Source: Nitrobacter sp. 62-13
Lineage (GTDB): Bacteria > Pseudomonadota > Alphaproteobacteria > Rhizobiales > Xanthobacteraceae
Assembly: GCF_001896955.1 (NCBI RefSeq)
Contig: NZ_MKRN01000005.1
Span: 1 to 41,554 of the forward strand
DNA length: 41,554 nt
Direction: 5' to 3'
In this document: positions 8,118 to 16,402 of the stretch, one piece after another
How the letters are laid out: the number at the start of each line of letters is the position of its first letter
Numbering within the stretch: the stretch's first letter is position 1
Notes under the pieces: generated by a model
Told to the model about the DNA's origin: nothing
Database searches by the model: none
Seen by the model: only the letters and a program-made list of their open reading frames with translations
Position numbers and translations under genes: made by a program

Positions 8118-9761
8118 GTGCTTAGCGTGACACCAGAAACCGCCACCAGCGTGTCGTTACCGAATATGAGGCAAAGGCCTGAGCGGGACGATCAGCCGAT
8201 GGGGGGCTCCTTCGAGGCCCTGGTCGATATCAGCGCACAGGCTTCGCAGGCTCCCGCCGCGCCAGCGTCGAATTGGTCCGACCAGCACGCCATCCGTCCC
8301 GACCGCACCGCCAGCGGCTCCGGCCCGGATCGTACCGCGCCGGCCGATAGTAACGTACAGACGCGGGGTTCCCAGCCGCCCTCCACCGGACCGCAGCAGA
8401 CCAATTCGAGCGCAGAACCAGCCACCGGCGGCCAGAAGGCCGATGCAGGCGCAAAAGCGGCGAACGCCGGACATCACCCTCGGACCAAACACGGAGATAC
8501 CGAGGTCGCTTCGAGCGGGGACGCTTCAAATCCTGCACTGACGCCCCCGGACATCACAGACCCGGCCACCCCGCCGCAAGTCACGATATCGCCGGTCGCG
8601 GTCGCAGTTCCGGTCGCAACGCCGATTGCCGCAGCAGCATCGACGGCCGCCACGCCCGCTGCAACCGCGGCCACCGGTTCGGCGAGCGCATCAACCCGCG
8701 CCGCCGGGGCGTCGGCGACCGACGTCACTCCCACTATTGACGTCACTCCCACTATTCAAGTCGCGCGCGCGGACGCCGATTTCGGGCCGACCCCGGAGAC
8801 GGCCGCCGCCACGGCAGCATTCGTGAAAGAGGCGACGGTCCCGCCGGCGTCCCAGCAGGCCGCACAGGCAACCGCCGTGCAGACCCTCGGGGCCACGGTT
8901 GCCGCGGCAACACCGGCCACCGGCAAGGCGGGCACAAAGACAGCCGACAATGCGCCGCCGGCCAAGGCGGCCGCATCGATCATGACCGGACTCGAGCCCT
9001 CACCAACGACCTCGGACGCATCAGCGCCATCGGCCGCGTCCGCGAACCCGAGCCCGAATGCGCCGCACGACGCCCCGCCCGGCGATCACAAGCATGATGC
9101 CACCTCCGGCGACAGCACAAAAGCGGCCTCGTCCGATACCGGCACGCCCGCAACGCAGCAAGGAGCGGCAGCACCGCAGCATTCCGGCCAGGCGAGCGAC
9201 GCCGTCGCGCCGCAGCCGCAGCCCGACAACGGTCAACCGCAGGGTATCAACGGCACCCTGGCGCAGCCGCAGGCGCAATCAACCGCCGCGACAACGCCCG
9301 CAACGCCGCAATACAATGTCGCGGCCGCCGCCGGCGCCGCGGTGCCACTGAACGGACTTGCGGTCCAGATCGCAGTCACGGCCCAGAGCGGAAAGAGCCG
9401 CTTCGAAATCCGGCTCGACCCCGCCGACCTCGGCCGCATCGATGTCCGTCTCGACGTCGACCGTCAGGGCCGGGTCACGTCCCATCTGACGGTCGAGAAA
9501 CCGGAAACGCTTGCGATGCTGCGGCAGGACGCGCCGCAGCTCCAGCGCGCGCTGCAGGACGCGGGCCTGAAGACCGGCGACGGCGGTCTGCAATTCAGCC
9601 TGCGCGATCAGTCCTCGCAGGGCCAGACCCCGCGCGACGATACCGGCCGTAACGCGCGGCACCTGATCGTGACCGAAGACGACATCGTTCCGGCGGCGGC
9701 AGCCGGACGCAGCTATGGCCGGATGCTCGGATCGAGCGGCGGTCTCGATATCCGGGTGTAG
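8118..9761 (+). CDS. fliK: flagellar hook-length control protein FliK
   Basis: 547 aa from the GTG at 8118, which has GAGAGG six bases upstream. The frame is open from 8091, but that ATG lacks a site. FliK measures hook length and switches export specificity of the flagellar type III system. The first roughly 420 residues are low-complexity and rich in Ala, Thr, Pro and Ser, as expected of the exported ruler part. The folded C-terminal Flg_hook domain (PF02120 type) begins near LAVQIAVTAQSGKSRFEIRL and includes LDPADLGRIDVRLD and the leucine-rich helix ETLAMLRQDAPQLQRALQDAG. A tandem 18-base duplication lies within the disordered part. flgD follows 10 bases later. Confidence 0.9.
   Translation: MLSVTPETATSVSLPNMRQRPERDDQPMGGSFEALVDISAQASQAPAAPASNWSDQHAIRPDRTASGSGPDRTAPADSNVQTRGSQPPSTGPQQTNSSAEPATGGQKADAGAKAANAGHHPRTKHGDTEVASSGDASNPALTPPDITDPATPPQVTISPVAVAVPVATPIAAAASTAATPAATAATGSASASTRAAGASATDVTPTIDVTPTIQVARADADFGPTPETAAATAAFVKEATVPPASQQAAQATAVQTLGATVAAATPATGKAGTKTADNAPPAKAAASIMTGLEPSPTTSDASAPSAASANPSPNAPHDAPPGDHKHDATSGDSTKAASSDTGTPATQQGAAAPQHSGQASDAVAPQPQPDNGQPQGINGTLAQPQAQSTAATTPATPQYNVAAAAGAAVPLNGLAVQIAVTAQSGKSRFEIRLDPADLGRIDVRLDVDRQGRVTSHLTVEKPETLAMLRQDAPQLQRALQDAGLKTGDGGLQFSLRDQSSQGQTPRDDTGRNARHLIVTEDDIVPAAAAGRSYGRMLGSSGGLDIRV
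8721..8756 (+). repeat. tandem duplication of 18 bases inside fliK
   Basis: GACGTCACTCCCACTATT occurs twice head to tail (8721-8738 and 8739-8756), encoding DVTPTI twice. It is in frame and adds six residues to the disordered ruler region of FliK. Identity is perfect, so the duplication is probably recent. Confidence 0.9.
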
Positions 9762-9771
9762 GGAGAGGGAC

Positions 9772-10461
9772 ATGACGAGCTCAGTGGGTTCCGCGGTTCA
9801 GCAGGTGGTGTCGGGCACGACGCCGTTGCCCGCTTCCTCCTCAAACTCGGCGACATCGAGCAACGGCACGCTGGCCGGCAACTTCCAGACCTTCCTGACG
9901 CTGCTGACGACGCAGTTGCAGAACCAGAACCCGCTCGATCCGCTGGACACCAACCAGTTCACCCAGCAGCTCGTCCAGTTCGCGGGCGTCGAGCAACAGT
10001 TGAAGACCAACGACCAGCTCGCCAGTCTTGTTTCCCTGCAGCAAACGACGCAGGCGACGCAGGCGCTGGATTTCGTCGGCAAGAATGCCGTGGTCGACGG
10101 CAGCACCGCGACCATGACCAACGCGGCGGCGACGTGGCAGCTCAGCATCCCGACCGCCTCCACTCTCACCGTCAACATCGCCAACAGCACCGGTCAGAAC
10201 GTTTTCTCCGGTTCCTACGGCGTCAATGCCGGCGACAATCAGGTTTTTTCCTGGAACGGCCTCGGCAACGACGGCACGCAATGGCCCGACGGTAAATACA
10301 CGCTGACGACGACGGCGGCGGATGCCTCCGGCAATCCGGTCTTGGTCTCGACGCAGATTCAGGGTCAGGTGAATTCCGTTGATCTCACCCAATCGCCGCC
10401 GCTGCTGTCGATCGGCGGCCAGACCTACACCATCAGCCAGATCAAGCGCATCGTGAACTGA
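9772..10461 (+). CDS. flgD: flagellar hook-capping scaffold FlgD
   Basis: 229 aa. FlgD forms the cap on which hook subunits polymerise and is later discarded. ATG 9772 follows a strong GGGAGAGGGA site. The N-terminal signature FLTLLTTQLQNQNPLDPLD-NQFTQQLVQFAGVEQQL (residues about 38-80) is diagnostic. Residues about 110-200 form the FlgD Ig-like / Tudor part, with VFSWNGLGNDGTQWPDGKY. It lies 10 bases after fliK and is almost certainly cotranscribed with it. Confidence 0.95.
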   Translation: MTSSVGSAVQQVVSGTTPLPASSSNSATSSNGTLAGNFQTFLTLLTTQLQNQNPLDPLDTNQFTQQLVQFAGVEQQLKTNDQLASLVSLQQTTQATQALDFVGKNAVVDGSTATMTNAAATWQLSIPTASTLTVNIANSTGQNVFSGSYGVNAGDNQVFSWNGLGNDGTQWPDGKYTLTTTAADASGNPVLVSTQIQGQVNSVDLTQSPPLLSIGGQTYTISQIKRIVN

Positions 10462-10576
10462 CGGCGCAGCTCGTGCCTCGGGCTTCCCTATCCGACCGGT
10501 CTCGTGCAACCGAGACGACGGACCGGCGTCGCTCCCAAACGGTCTTTTCAAGGAGAATCGTATTGAAGCCTTGGGC

Positions 10577-10592
10577 TTAGGCAAATTTTAAG
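10577..10592 (+). promoter_or_regulatory. CtrA-like box upstream of sciP
   Basis: TTAG-GCAAATT-TTAAG matches the alphaproteobacterial CtrA consensus TTAA-N7-TTAAC in spacing, with one mismatch per half. It lies 56 bases before the sciP ATG. A GANTC (CcrM) site, GAATC, is at 10555-10559. In Caulobacter sciP is a CtrA target, so the position makes sense, but binding is inferred only. Confidence 0.4.
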
Positions 10593-10647
10593 CCGCAAGG
10601 CGTAGCTTCCTCGGCGAGTTCAGTGGTTTAGAGTTTGTGAGTACGCC

Positions 10648-10923
10648 ATGACAGAACCCCATCGCCCGAGGGTGAAATACGTCATCGGGCCCGACGGAAG
10701 CCCGTTAACAATCGCCGATCTGCCGGCACCCGGCACCAAGCGGTGGGTGATCCGCCGCAAGGCCGAGGTCGTTGCCGCCGTACGCGGCGGACTGCTCTCC
10801 CTTGAGGAGGCTTGCAGCCGCTACACATTGACGGTCGATGAATTCCTGTCCTGGCAGTTCTCGATCGACCAGCACGGCCTTGCCGGGCTGCGCACCACGC
10901 GAATCCAGCAATATCGCCAGTAA
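10648..10923 (+). CDS. sciP: CtrA inhibitor SciP (DUF1153 family)
   Basis: 91 aa, the usual length of the family. In Caulobacter SciP binds DNA and CtrA and represses CtrA-activated promoters, including flagellar ones, in early cell-cycle stages. The protein starts with the conserved YVIGPDGSPLTIADLP and continues with a winged/helix-turn-helix-like region RWVIRRKAEVVAAVRGGLLSLEEACSRYTLTVDEFLSWQ, the DUF1153 signature. It sits between flgD and fliF on the same strand and has its own terminator, so it is probably its own unit: a CtrA-like box lies before it and a hairpin plus T-run behind it. The link to flagellar genes here is positional evidence for the same role. Confidence 0.93.
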   Translation: MTEPHRPRVKYVIGPDGSPLTIADLPAPGTKRWVIRRKAEVVAAVRGGLLSLEEACSRYTLTVDEFLSWQFSIDQHGLAGLRTTRIQQYRQ

Positions 10924-10952
10924 TATACCTCCAGATTAGCGCGAATCCTCAG

Positions 10953-10984
10953 AAAACCGGCCTCCTTCTGGAGACCGGTTTTTT
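10953..10984 (+). terminator. rho-independent terminator after sciP
   Basis: AAAACCGG-C-CTCC, loop TTCT, GGAG-A-CCGGTTTT followed by further T residues. It has 12 base pairs with one C/A mismatch and ends in TTTTTT, 30 bases after the sciP stop. Confidence 0.9.
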
Positions 10985-11011
10985 GTCGTTTGAGCAATTT
11001 CGTCACGGGTC

Positions 11012-11029
11012 TTAATCGCCGTTAACCAT
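11012..11029 (+). promoter_or_regulatory. CtrA-type site upstream of fliF
   Basis: TTAA-TCGCCG-TTAACCAT. The right half is an exact TTAACCAT, the extended CtrA half-site known from Caulobacter. The left TTAA is 6 rather than 7 bases away. It lies 72 bases before the fliF start, just after the sciP terminator, as expected for a promoter serving fliF-flbD. Two GANTC sites (GAGTC) follow at 11060 and 11081. Confidence 0.5.
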
Positions 11030-11046
11030 ATCGAAACCATACCATA

Positions 11047-11059
11047 GGCAATAATTGCC
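11047..11059. promoter_or_regulatory. perfect 6-1-6 palindrome in the fliF promoter region
   Basis: GGCAAT-A-ATTGCC, between the CtrA-type site and the fliF start. It could be an operator (FlbD binds palindromic ftr elements in Caulobacter flagellar promoters), but I cannot match it firmly to a known motif. Confidence 0.35.
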
Positions 11060-11100
11060 GAGTCGGCCTTTCCAGGGGTCGAGTCCAAGGGGCTGGTTCG

Positions 11101-12720
11101 TTGCAGGGGCTGCTGGCATTTCTAAAAGGCCTGGGCGCGTCACGGTTGATGGCGATGGTCGCCGTCACCGCCGTGCTGATCGGCTTCTTCGCATTCATCA
11201 TCGTGCGCGTCACCACGCCGCAGATGACGACTCTCTTTACCGACCTCAGCGTCGAGGACTCCGCCGGGATCATCAAGGACCTCGAACGTCAGGCAATTCC
11301 CTACGAGCTGCGCAACGACGGCGCCGTCATCATGGTGCCGAAGGACAAGGTGACGCGGCTGCGGATGAAGCTCGCCGAGGCGGGACTGCCCAAGGGCGGC
11401 GGGGTCGGCTATGAGATCTTCGACAAATCCGACGCCCTCGGCACCACGAGCTTCGTCCAGAACATCAATCGCCTGCGCGCGCTGGAAGGCGAACTCGCCC
11501 GCACCATCCGCGCCATCGACCGTATCCAGGACGCCCGCGTCCATCTGGTGCTGCCCGAGCGGCCGCTGTTCTCGCGCGAAGCGCCGCAGCCATCCGCCTC
11601 GATCGTGCTGCGTGTCCGCGGCGCCCTCGAACCGCAGCAGATTCGCGCCATCCGCCATCTCGTTGCCTCGGCCGTCAACGGGCTGAAGCCGCAGCGTGTG
11701 TCCATCGTGGACGAAGCCGGCCAGTTGCTCGCCGACGGCTCGAACACCGATGCCGACGGCGTGACCGGAGACGAGCGGCGCGCCGCATTCGAAAAGCGCA
11801 TGCGCAGTCAGGTCGAGGCCATCGTCTCGTCGGTGGTCGGAAGCGGCCGGGCTCGCGTCGAACTCTCCGCCGACTTCGACTACAACAAGATCACCCAGAC
11901 CTCGGACAAGTTCGATCCGGAAGGCCGGGTGCTGCGGTCCAGCCAGACCCGCGAGGAATCCTCCGTCACCGCCGACAACAACGGCCAGGTCACCGTCAAC
12001 AACGAGTTGCCCGGCACTCAGCAATCGGACACGACGAACCCCGCGCGCGACCAGAGCAAGAAGAGCGAAGAGACCAACAACTACGAAATCTCCCGCACCA
12101 CCAAGACCGAGGTGACCGAAGCCGGCCGCGTCAACCGCATCTCGGTCGCAGTCCTCGTCGATGGCACTTACACCAAGGATGACAAGGGCCAGATGGTCTA
12201 TGCGGAGCGCAGCAAGGAGCAGCTCGACCGCATCGCGACGCTGGTCCGCTCGGCCATCGGCTTCGACCAGAAGCGCGGCGACCAGGTCGAGGTCGTCAAC
12301 CTCCGGTTCGCCGAGCCGCCCTCTGCCGTGCCGCTCTCCGAGCCGACCGGCTTGCTGGGAATGATGCAGTTCACCAAAGACGACCTGATGTACGTCATTG
12401 AACTCGCCGTCATGATGATGCTCGGCCTCGTGGTGATCTTCATGGTGATCCGTCCGCTGGTCCGGCGTATCCTGGCGTCCGAGCCGCCGCCGCCCAGCCC
12501 GCCGTCCGCGCTCCCGGCCCCGGCCGAGGCCAGCGCCCAGGCCAACCCGTCAGGGCAAAATCTCGTTCCCGGCAACAACGCCACCGCGCAGTTGATCGAC
12601 GTTGCCCAGGTGCAGGGGCAGGTTCATGCCCAGTCGGTGCATCGGGTCGGCGAACTGGCCGACCGCAATCCCGCCGAAACCGCCTCCATCATCCGTCAAT
12701 GGTTAGCCGAGCCCGCGTGA
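11101..12720 (+). CDS. fliF: flagellar MS-ring protein FliF
   Basis: 539 aa. FliF forms the MS ring in the inner membrane, on which the C-ring and export gate assemble. The start is a TTG at 11101 (AAGGGG lies about 9 bases upstream), giving MQGLLAFLKGLG. The first transmembrane segment is at about residues 16-38 (LMAMVAVTAVLIGFFAFIIV). The ring-building domains contain the conserved GVGYEIFDKSDALGTTSFVQN and ALEGELARTI. The second transmembrane segment is near residues 428-452 (VIELAVMMMLGLVVIFMVI), followed by the cytoplasmic tail that binds FliG and ends AETASIIRQWLAEPA. FliG begins 6 bases after the stop. Confidence 0.96.
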   Translation: MQGLLAFLKGLGASRLMAMVAVTAVLIGFFAFIIVRVTTPQMTTLFTDLSVEDSAGIIKDLERQAIPYELRNDGAVIMVPKDKVTRLRMKLAEAGLPKGGGVGYEIFDKSDALGTTSFVQNINRLRALEGELARTIRAIDRIQDARVHLVLPERPLFSREAPQPSASIVLRVRGALEPQQIRAIRHLVASAVNGLKPQRVSIVDEAGQLLADGSNTDADGVTGDERRAAFEKRMRSQVEAIVSSVVGSGRARVELSADFDYNKITQTSDKFDPEGRVLRSSQTREESSVTADNNGQVTVNNELPGTQQSDTTNPARDQSKKSEETNNYEISRTTKTEVTEAGRVNRISVAVLVDGTYTKDDKGQMVYAERSKEQLDRIATLVRSAIGFDQKRGDQVEVVNLRFAEPPSAVPLSEPTGLLGMMQFTKDDLMYVIELAVMMMLGLVVIFMVIRPLVRRILASEPPPPSPPSALPAPAEASAQANPSGQNLVPGNNATAQLIDVAQVQGQVHAQSVHRVGELADRNPAETASIIRQWLAEPA

Positions 12721-12726
12721 TCCGAC

Positions 12727-13809
12727 ATGGCCGTACCTCAAACAACCAATGCAAACGATATCGCCAGCGTGGTCGCCTCGCTTGCCAGTCGCCAGAGCAA
12801 CCGTCCCAAGTCCAAGCCGATGAGCGGGCCGAAACGGGCGGCCGTGATGATGCTGGCGCTGGGCGAGCAATATGGCGGCAAGGTCTGGGCGATGCTGGAC
12901 GACGACGAGGTCCGCGATCTGTCGCTGGCGATGTCCACTCTCGGCACGGTCGAGGCCGATGTCGTCGAGGACCTGCTGCTCGAATTCGTCTCGCGGATGT
13001 CGGCGTCGGGCGCCTTGATGGGCAATTTCGACGCAACGGAGCGGCTGCTGACCCAATATCTTCCCAACGACCGGGTCAGCGGAATCATGGATGAGATCCG
13101 GGGACCGGCTGGGCGCAACATGTGGGAAAAGCTGTCCAACGTTCCGGAGGAGGTTCTCGCGAACTACCTCAAGAACGAATATCCGCAGACCATCGCCGTC
13201 GTGCTGTCGAAGCTGAAGCCCGAGCACGCCGCGCGGGTGCTCGCCATCCTGCCTGAAGACATGGCGCTCGACGTGGTCGGCCGCATGCTCAAGATGGAAG
13301 CGGTGCAGAAGGAAGTCATCGAGCGCGTCGAGCAGACGCTGCGCAGCGAATTCATGTCCAACCTGTCCCAGACCCGCCGCCGCGACGCGCATGAGGTGAT
13401 GGCCGAAATCTTCAACAATTTCGACCGCCAGACCGAGACCCGCTTCATCACCGCGCTGGAAGAAGAGAACCGGGAGTCCGCCGAACGCATCAAGGCGCTG
13501 ATGTTCACCTTCGACGATCTGGTGAAACTCGACGCAGGCTCGGCGCAGACCCTGATGCGCCACGTCGACAAGGACAAGCTCGGCATCGCGCTGAAGAGCG
13601 CCAACGAGGAGGTTCGCGCTTTCTTCATGGGCAACATGTCATCGCGTGCCGCGAAGATGCTGATGGACGACATGGCCGCGCTCGGGCCGGTCCGGCTGCG
13701 CGATGTCGACGAGGCGCAGGCGCTGCTGGTCAATCTCGCCAAGGACCTCGCGGCCAAGGGCGAAATCATGCTGTCGAAAAACCGTGCCGACGACGAGCTG
13801 GTATACTGA
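12727..13809 (+). CDS. fliG: flagellar motor switch protein FliG
   Basis: 360 aa. FliG couples the C-ring to the stator and bears the torque-generating helix. The N-terminal domain begins after a polar stretch with [29 protein letters not shown]. The middle domain carries [27 protein letters not shown] (the EHPQ-type motif reads EYPQ). The C-terminal domain has the charged torque region ([11 protein letters not shown] through [23 protein letters not shown]). The stop shares one base with the fliH start. Confidence 0.96.
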   Translation: MAVPQTTNANDIASVVASLASRQSNRPKSKPMSGPKRAAVMMLALGEQYGGKVWAMLDDDEVRDLSLAMSTLGTVEADVVEDLLLEFVSRMSASGALMGNFDATERLLTQYLPNDRVSGIMDEIRGPAGRNMWEKLSNVPEEVLANYLKNEYPQTIAVVLSKLKPEHAARVLAILPEDMALDVVGRMLKMEAVQKEVIERVEQTLRSEFMSNLSQTRRRDAHEVMAEIFNNFDRQTETRFITALEEENRESAERIKALMFTFDDLVKLDAGSAQTLMRHVDKDKLGIALKSANEEVRAFFMGNMSSRAAKMLMDDMAALGPVRLRDVDEAQALLVNLAKDLAAKGEIMLSKNRADDELVY

Positions 13810-14435
13810 TGGGCGCTCCGGCAAAATTTCTGTTCGATACGGACTTTTCGGTTCCGAACAAATCCAGCGAGCGGGCGCCGACGACCCAGGAGATCGCGCA
13901 GCAGATCGCGGCCGCCGAATCCAGGGCATATCAGAACGGGTTCGACGCCGCACAGCGCGAAGCCAGGGTGCAGAGCGACCGCCGGATCGCGCTGGCGATC
14001 GAGAATATCGCCGCAGGCATCAAGGGAATTGCCCAAAGCATCACTGCGGTCGAAGCGCGGATGGAGACCGAGGCGGTCGACGTCGCGGTCGCGGTCGCGC
14101 GCAAATTGTGCAGCGAACTGATCGCGGCCGAACCCTTGACGGAGGTCACCGCGCTTGTCTGCGACAGCTTCCGGCATCTGGTGTCGACGCCGCATCTCGT
14201 GGTGCGGATCAACGATCAGCTTTACGACACGGCGCGCGAGCAGATCGAACGCATCGCCAAACAAAACGGGTTTACCGGCCAGCTCGTCATACTCGCCGAA
14301 CCCGACATCGAGACCGGCGACTGCCGGATCGAGTGGGCCGACGGTGGGATCGTGCTGGAACGCACGGCCATCGATGCCAGGATCGATGAACTGGTGCGCG
14401 GCTACATGGCTCGCAAATCGAACGGCAACACCTGA
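13809..14435 (+). CDS. fliH: FliH-like flagellar export protein
   Basis: 208 aa. The position between fliG and fliN and the architecture fit FliH, the regulator that links the FliI ATPase to the C-ring. It has a short N-terminal segment, a charged helical region rich in Ala, Glu and Arg (QEIAQQIAAAESRAYQNGFDAAQREARVQ), and a C-terminal domain with VSTPHLVVRINDQLYDTAREQIERIA and DCRIEWADGGIVLERTAIDARIDELV. That last segment is the typical FliH/HrpE end. Sequence conservation in this family is low, so the call rests partly on context. The ATG overlaps the fliG TGA by one base. Confidence 0.82.
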   Translation: MGAPAKFLFDTDFSVPNKSSERAPTTQEIAQQIAAAESRAYQNGFDAAQREARVQSDRRIALAIENIAAGIKGIAQSITAVEARMETEAVDVAVAVARKLCSELIAAEPLTEVTALVCDSFRHLVSTPHLVVRINDQLYDTAREQIERIAKQNGFTGQLVILAEPDIETGDCRIEWADGGIVLERTAIDARIDELVRGYMARKSNGNT

Positions 14436-14452
14436 GGGCATGGGGAAGAACA

Positions 14453-14803
14453 ATGAGCGATAACGACACCCAGGTGCCGCTTCCCGACCTCAACGCGGCC
14501 GATGCGCCGACGGACGATGACGTCGGATACAGCGAGGACGAACAGGTCTCGAGGGTTGCGTCCGATCTCGAGGCAGTGTTCGACGTTCCGGTTCAGGTTT
14601 CCGCCGTGCTCGGCCGTTCAAGGATGGACGTCGGCGCGCTCCTCAAGCTCGGGCCCGGCAGTGTTCTGGAACTCGACCGGCGAGTCGGCGAGGCCATCGA
14701 TATCTACGTCAACAACCGGCTGGTGGCGCGCGGCGAGGTCGTTCTCGTGGAGGACAAGCTCGGTGTGACCATGACCGAAATCATCAAGGCCGACAAAGCC
14801 TGA
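14453..14803 (+). CDS. fliN: flagellar motor switch protein FliN
   Basis: 116 aa. The C-terminal SpoA domain includes VFDVPVQVSAVLGRSRMDVGALLKLGPGSVLELDRRVGEAIDIYVNNRLVARGEVVLVEDKLGV, the standard FliN fold that builds the lower C-ring. The N-terminal 35 residues are acidic and probably flexible. ATG 14453 follows GGGGAAGAAC. It lies 17 bases after fliH and 46 before flbD. Confidence 0.95.
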   Translation: MSDNDTQVPLPDLNAADAPTDDDVGYSEDEQVSRVASDLEAVFDVPVQVSAVLGRSRMDVGALLKLGPGSVLELDRRVGEAIDIYVNNRLVARGEVVLVEDKLGVTMTEIIKADKA

Positions 14804-14849
14804 CGCGGACCGGCCGCCGCGAGCCCGGGACAGATAACAGGAGCAGATC

Positions 14850-16229
14850 ATGCGGCTTCTCATCGTTGGCACACTGAAGGGCCAGCTCACGACCGCCACC
14901 AAGATCGCCATGGACAATGGCGCCTCCGTCACCCACGCCGGCGGCAACGAACAAGCCATGGCCGTGCTCCGCGGCGGCAAGGGCGCCGATCTCCTTCTGG
15001 TGGATGTCGATCTCGATATACGCGCCCTCGTCATGCGGCTCGAGGCGGAACACATTCACGTGCCGATCGTCGCCTGCGGCATCACCAGCGACGCGCGAGC
15101 CGCCGTCGCCGCGATCCATGCAGGCGCCAAGGAATACATCCCGCTGCCGCCGGATCCGGAGCTGATCGCCGCGGTGCTCGCCGCAGTAGCGAACGATTCC
15201 CGCGATCTGATTTACCGCGACGAGGCAATGGCCCGGATCATCAAGCTGGCGCAGCAGATCGCCGGCTCCGACGCCTCGATCATGATCACCGGCGAATCCG
15301 GCACCGGCAAGGAAGTGCTGGCGCGCTACGTGCATGCCCGTTCCAACCGGGCCAAGCGGCCCTTCATCTCGATCAATTGCGCGGCGATCCCGGAGCATCT
15401 TCTGGAATCCGAACTGTTCGGCCACGAGAAGGGCGCGTTTACCGGAGCGGTCGCGCGCCGCATCGGCAAATTCGAGGAGGCCACCGGCGGCACGCTGCTG
15501 CTCGATGAAATTTCCGAGATGGACGTTCGGCTGCAATCGAAGCTCTTGCGCGCCATTCAGGAGCGCGTGATCGATCGCGTCGGCGGCACGCGGCCGGTGC
15601 CGGTCGACATCCGCATCATCGCGACATCGAACCGCAACCTTGCGGACGCCGTGCGCGAGGGGACCTTCCGCGAGGACCTGCTGTTCCGTCTCAACGTCGT
15701 GAACCTGAAAATCCCTCCGCTGCGCGATCGTCCCGCCGACATTCTCGAACTGGCGCAGCACTTCGCGAAGAAATATGCCGAGGCCAACGGCCTGCCGGTG
15801 CGTTCGCTGTCGGCGGATGCGCGGCGCGTGCTGACGACGAACCGCTGGCAAGGCAATGTCCGCGAACTTGAGAACACCATTCATCGCGCCGTCTTGATGA
15901 CCAGCGACGACGAGATCGGGGCGGACGCGATCCTGACGCCCGACGGCGACCGTCTCGACCTGGCGAGGACCGCGCCCGCCGTCGCCCACGCCACGCTCGC
16001 CGCCGAGCAGGTGACGCGGGCGCTGGTCGGCCGCACCGTCGCCGACGTCGAACGCGACCTGATTCTCGAAACGCTGAAGCATTGCCTCGGTAACCGGACC
16101 CACGCCGCCAACATTCTCGGCATCTCGATCCGGACGCTGCGCAACAAGCTCAACGAATATGCCGACGGCGGTATCCCGATCACGCCTCCCGGCAGCGGCG
16201 ATCATCGCGCATTCGTTCCGACGGTCTGA
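14850..16229 (+). CDS. flbD: sigma-54-dependent flagellar regulator FlbD
   Basis: 459 aa. The N-terminal receiver-like domain is degenerate. Strand 1 reads MRLLIVGTLKG and lacks the usual pair of acidic residues, although Asp52 and Asp54 sit near the normal phospho-acceptor site. This matches FlbD, which in Caulobacter is controlled through FliX rather than by a standard kinase. The central AAA+ domain has Walker A GESGTGKE (148-155), the sigma-54 contact loop GAFTGA (195-200) and Walker B GGTLLLDEIS (213-222). The end is a Fis-type helix-turn-helix (HAANILGISIRTLRNKL). It activates late and represses early flagellar promoters in Caulobacter. AACAGGAG precedes ATG 14850. flhA, which I would expect next, is absent from the window. 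Confidence 0.92.
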   Translation: MRLLIVGTLKGQLTTATKIAMDNGASVTHAGGNEQAMAVLRGGKGADLLLVDVDLDIRALVMRLEAEHIHVPIVACGITSDARAAVAAIHAGAKEYIPLPPDPELIAAVLAAVANDSRDLIYRDEAMARIIKLAQQIAGSDASIMITGESGTGKEVLARYVHARSNRAKRPFISINCAAIPEHLLESELFGHEKGAFTGAVARRIGKFEEATGGTLLLDEISEMDVRLQSKLLRAIQERVIDRVGGTRPVPVDIRIIATSNRNLADAVREGTFREDLLFRLNVVNLKIPPLRDRPADILELAQHFAKKYAEANGLPVRSLSADARRVLTTNRWQGNVRELENTIHRAVLMTSDDEIGADAILTPDGDRLDLARTAPAVAHATLAAEQVTRALVGRTVADVERDLILETLKHCLGNRTHAANILGISIRTLRNKLNEYADGGIPITPPGSGDHRAFVPTV

Positions 16230-16402
16230 GCGCGCTTCCCGCTTTCGGCGCGGAAAGCGAAGACGAGCGGCGTTTACCCGCAACGGGAAGAGAGCGTTCC
16301 ACTGCACCGAGGGAACGCACCTTGCGCCCGTCTCGCGAATGGTTAGGTTTCGACCATCGAGTCGCGGCGCCGCTTCGGGGCTCTGCCATCCTTCGAGACC
16401 CC

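Noticed and set aside
10560-10580. Micro-frame after AAGGAG upstream of sciP (TTG start, five codons)
   Set aside because: Too short and no codon pattern of a leader peptide; probably chance.
14784-16307. 507-codon minus-strand frame opposite flbD
   Set aside because: Shadow of FlbD, whose AAA+ motifs are unmistakable.
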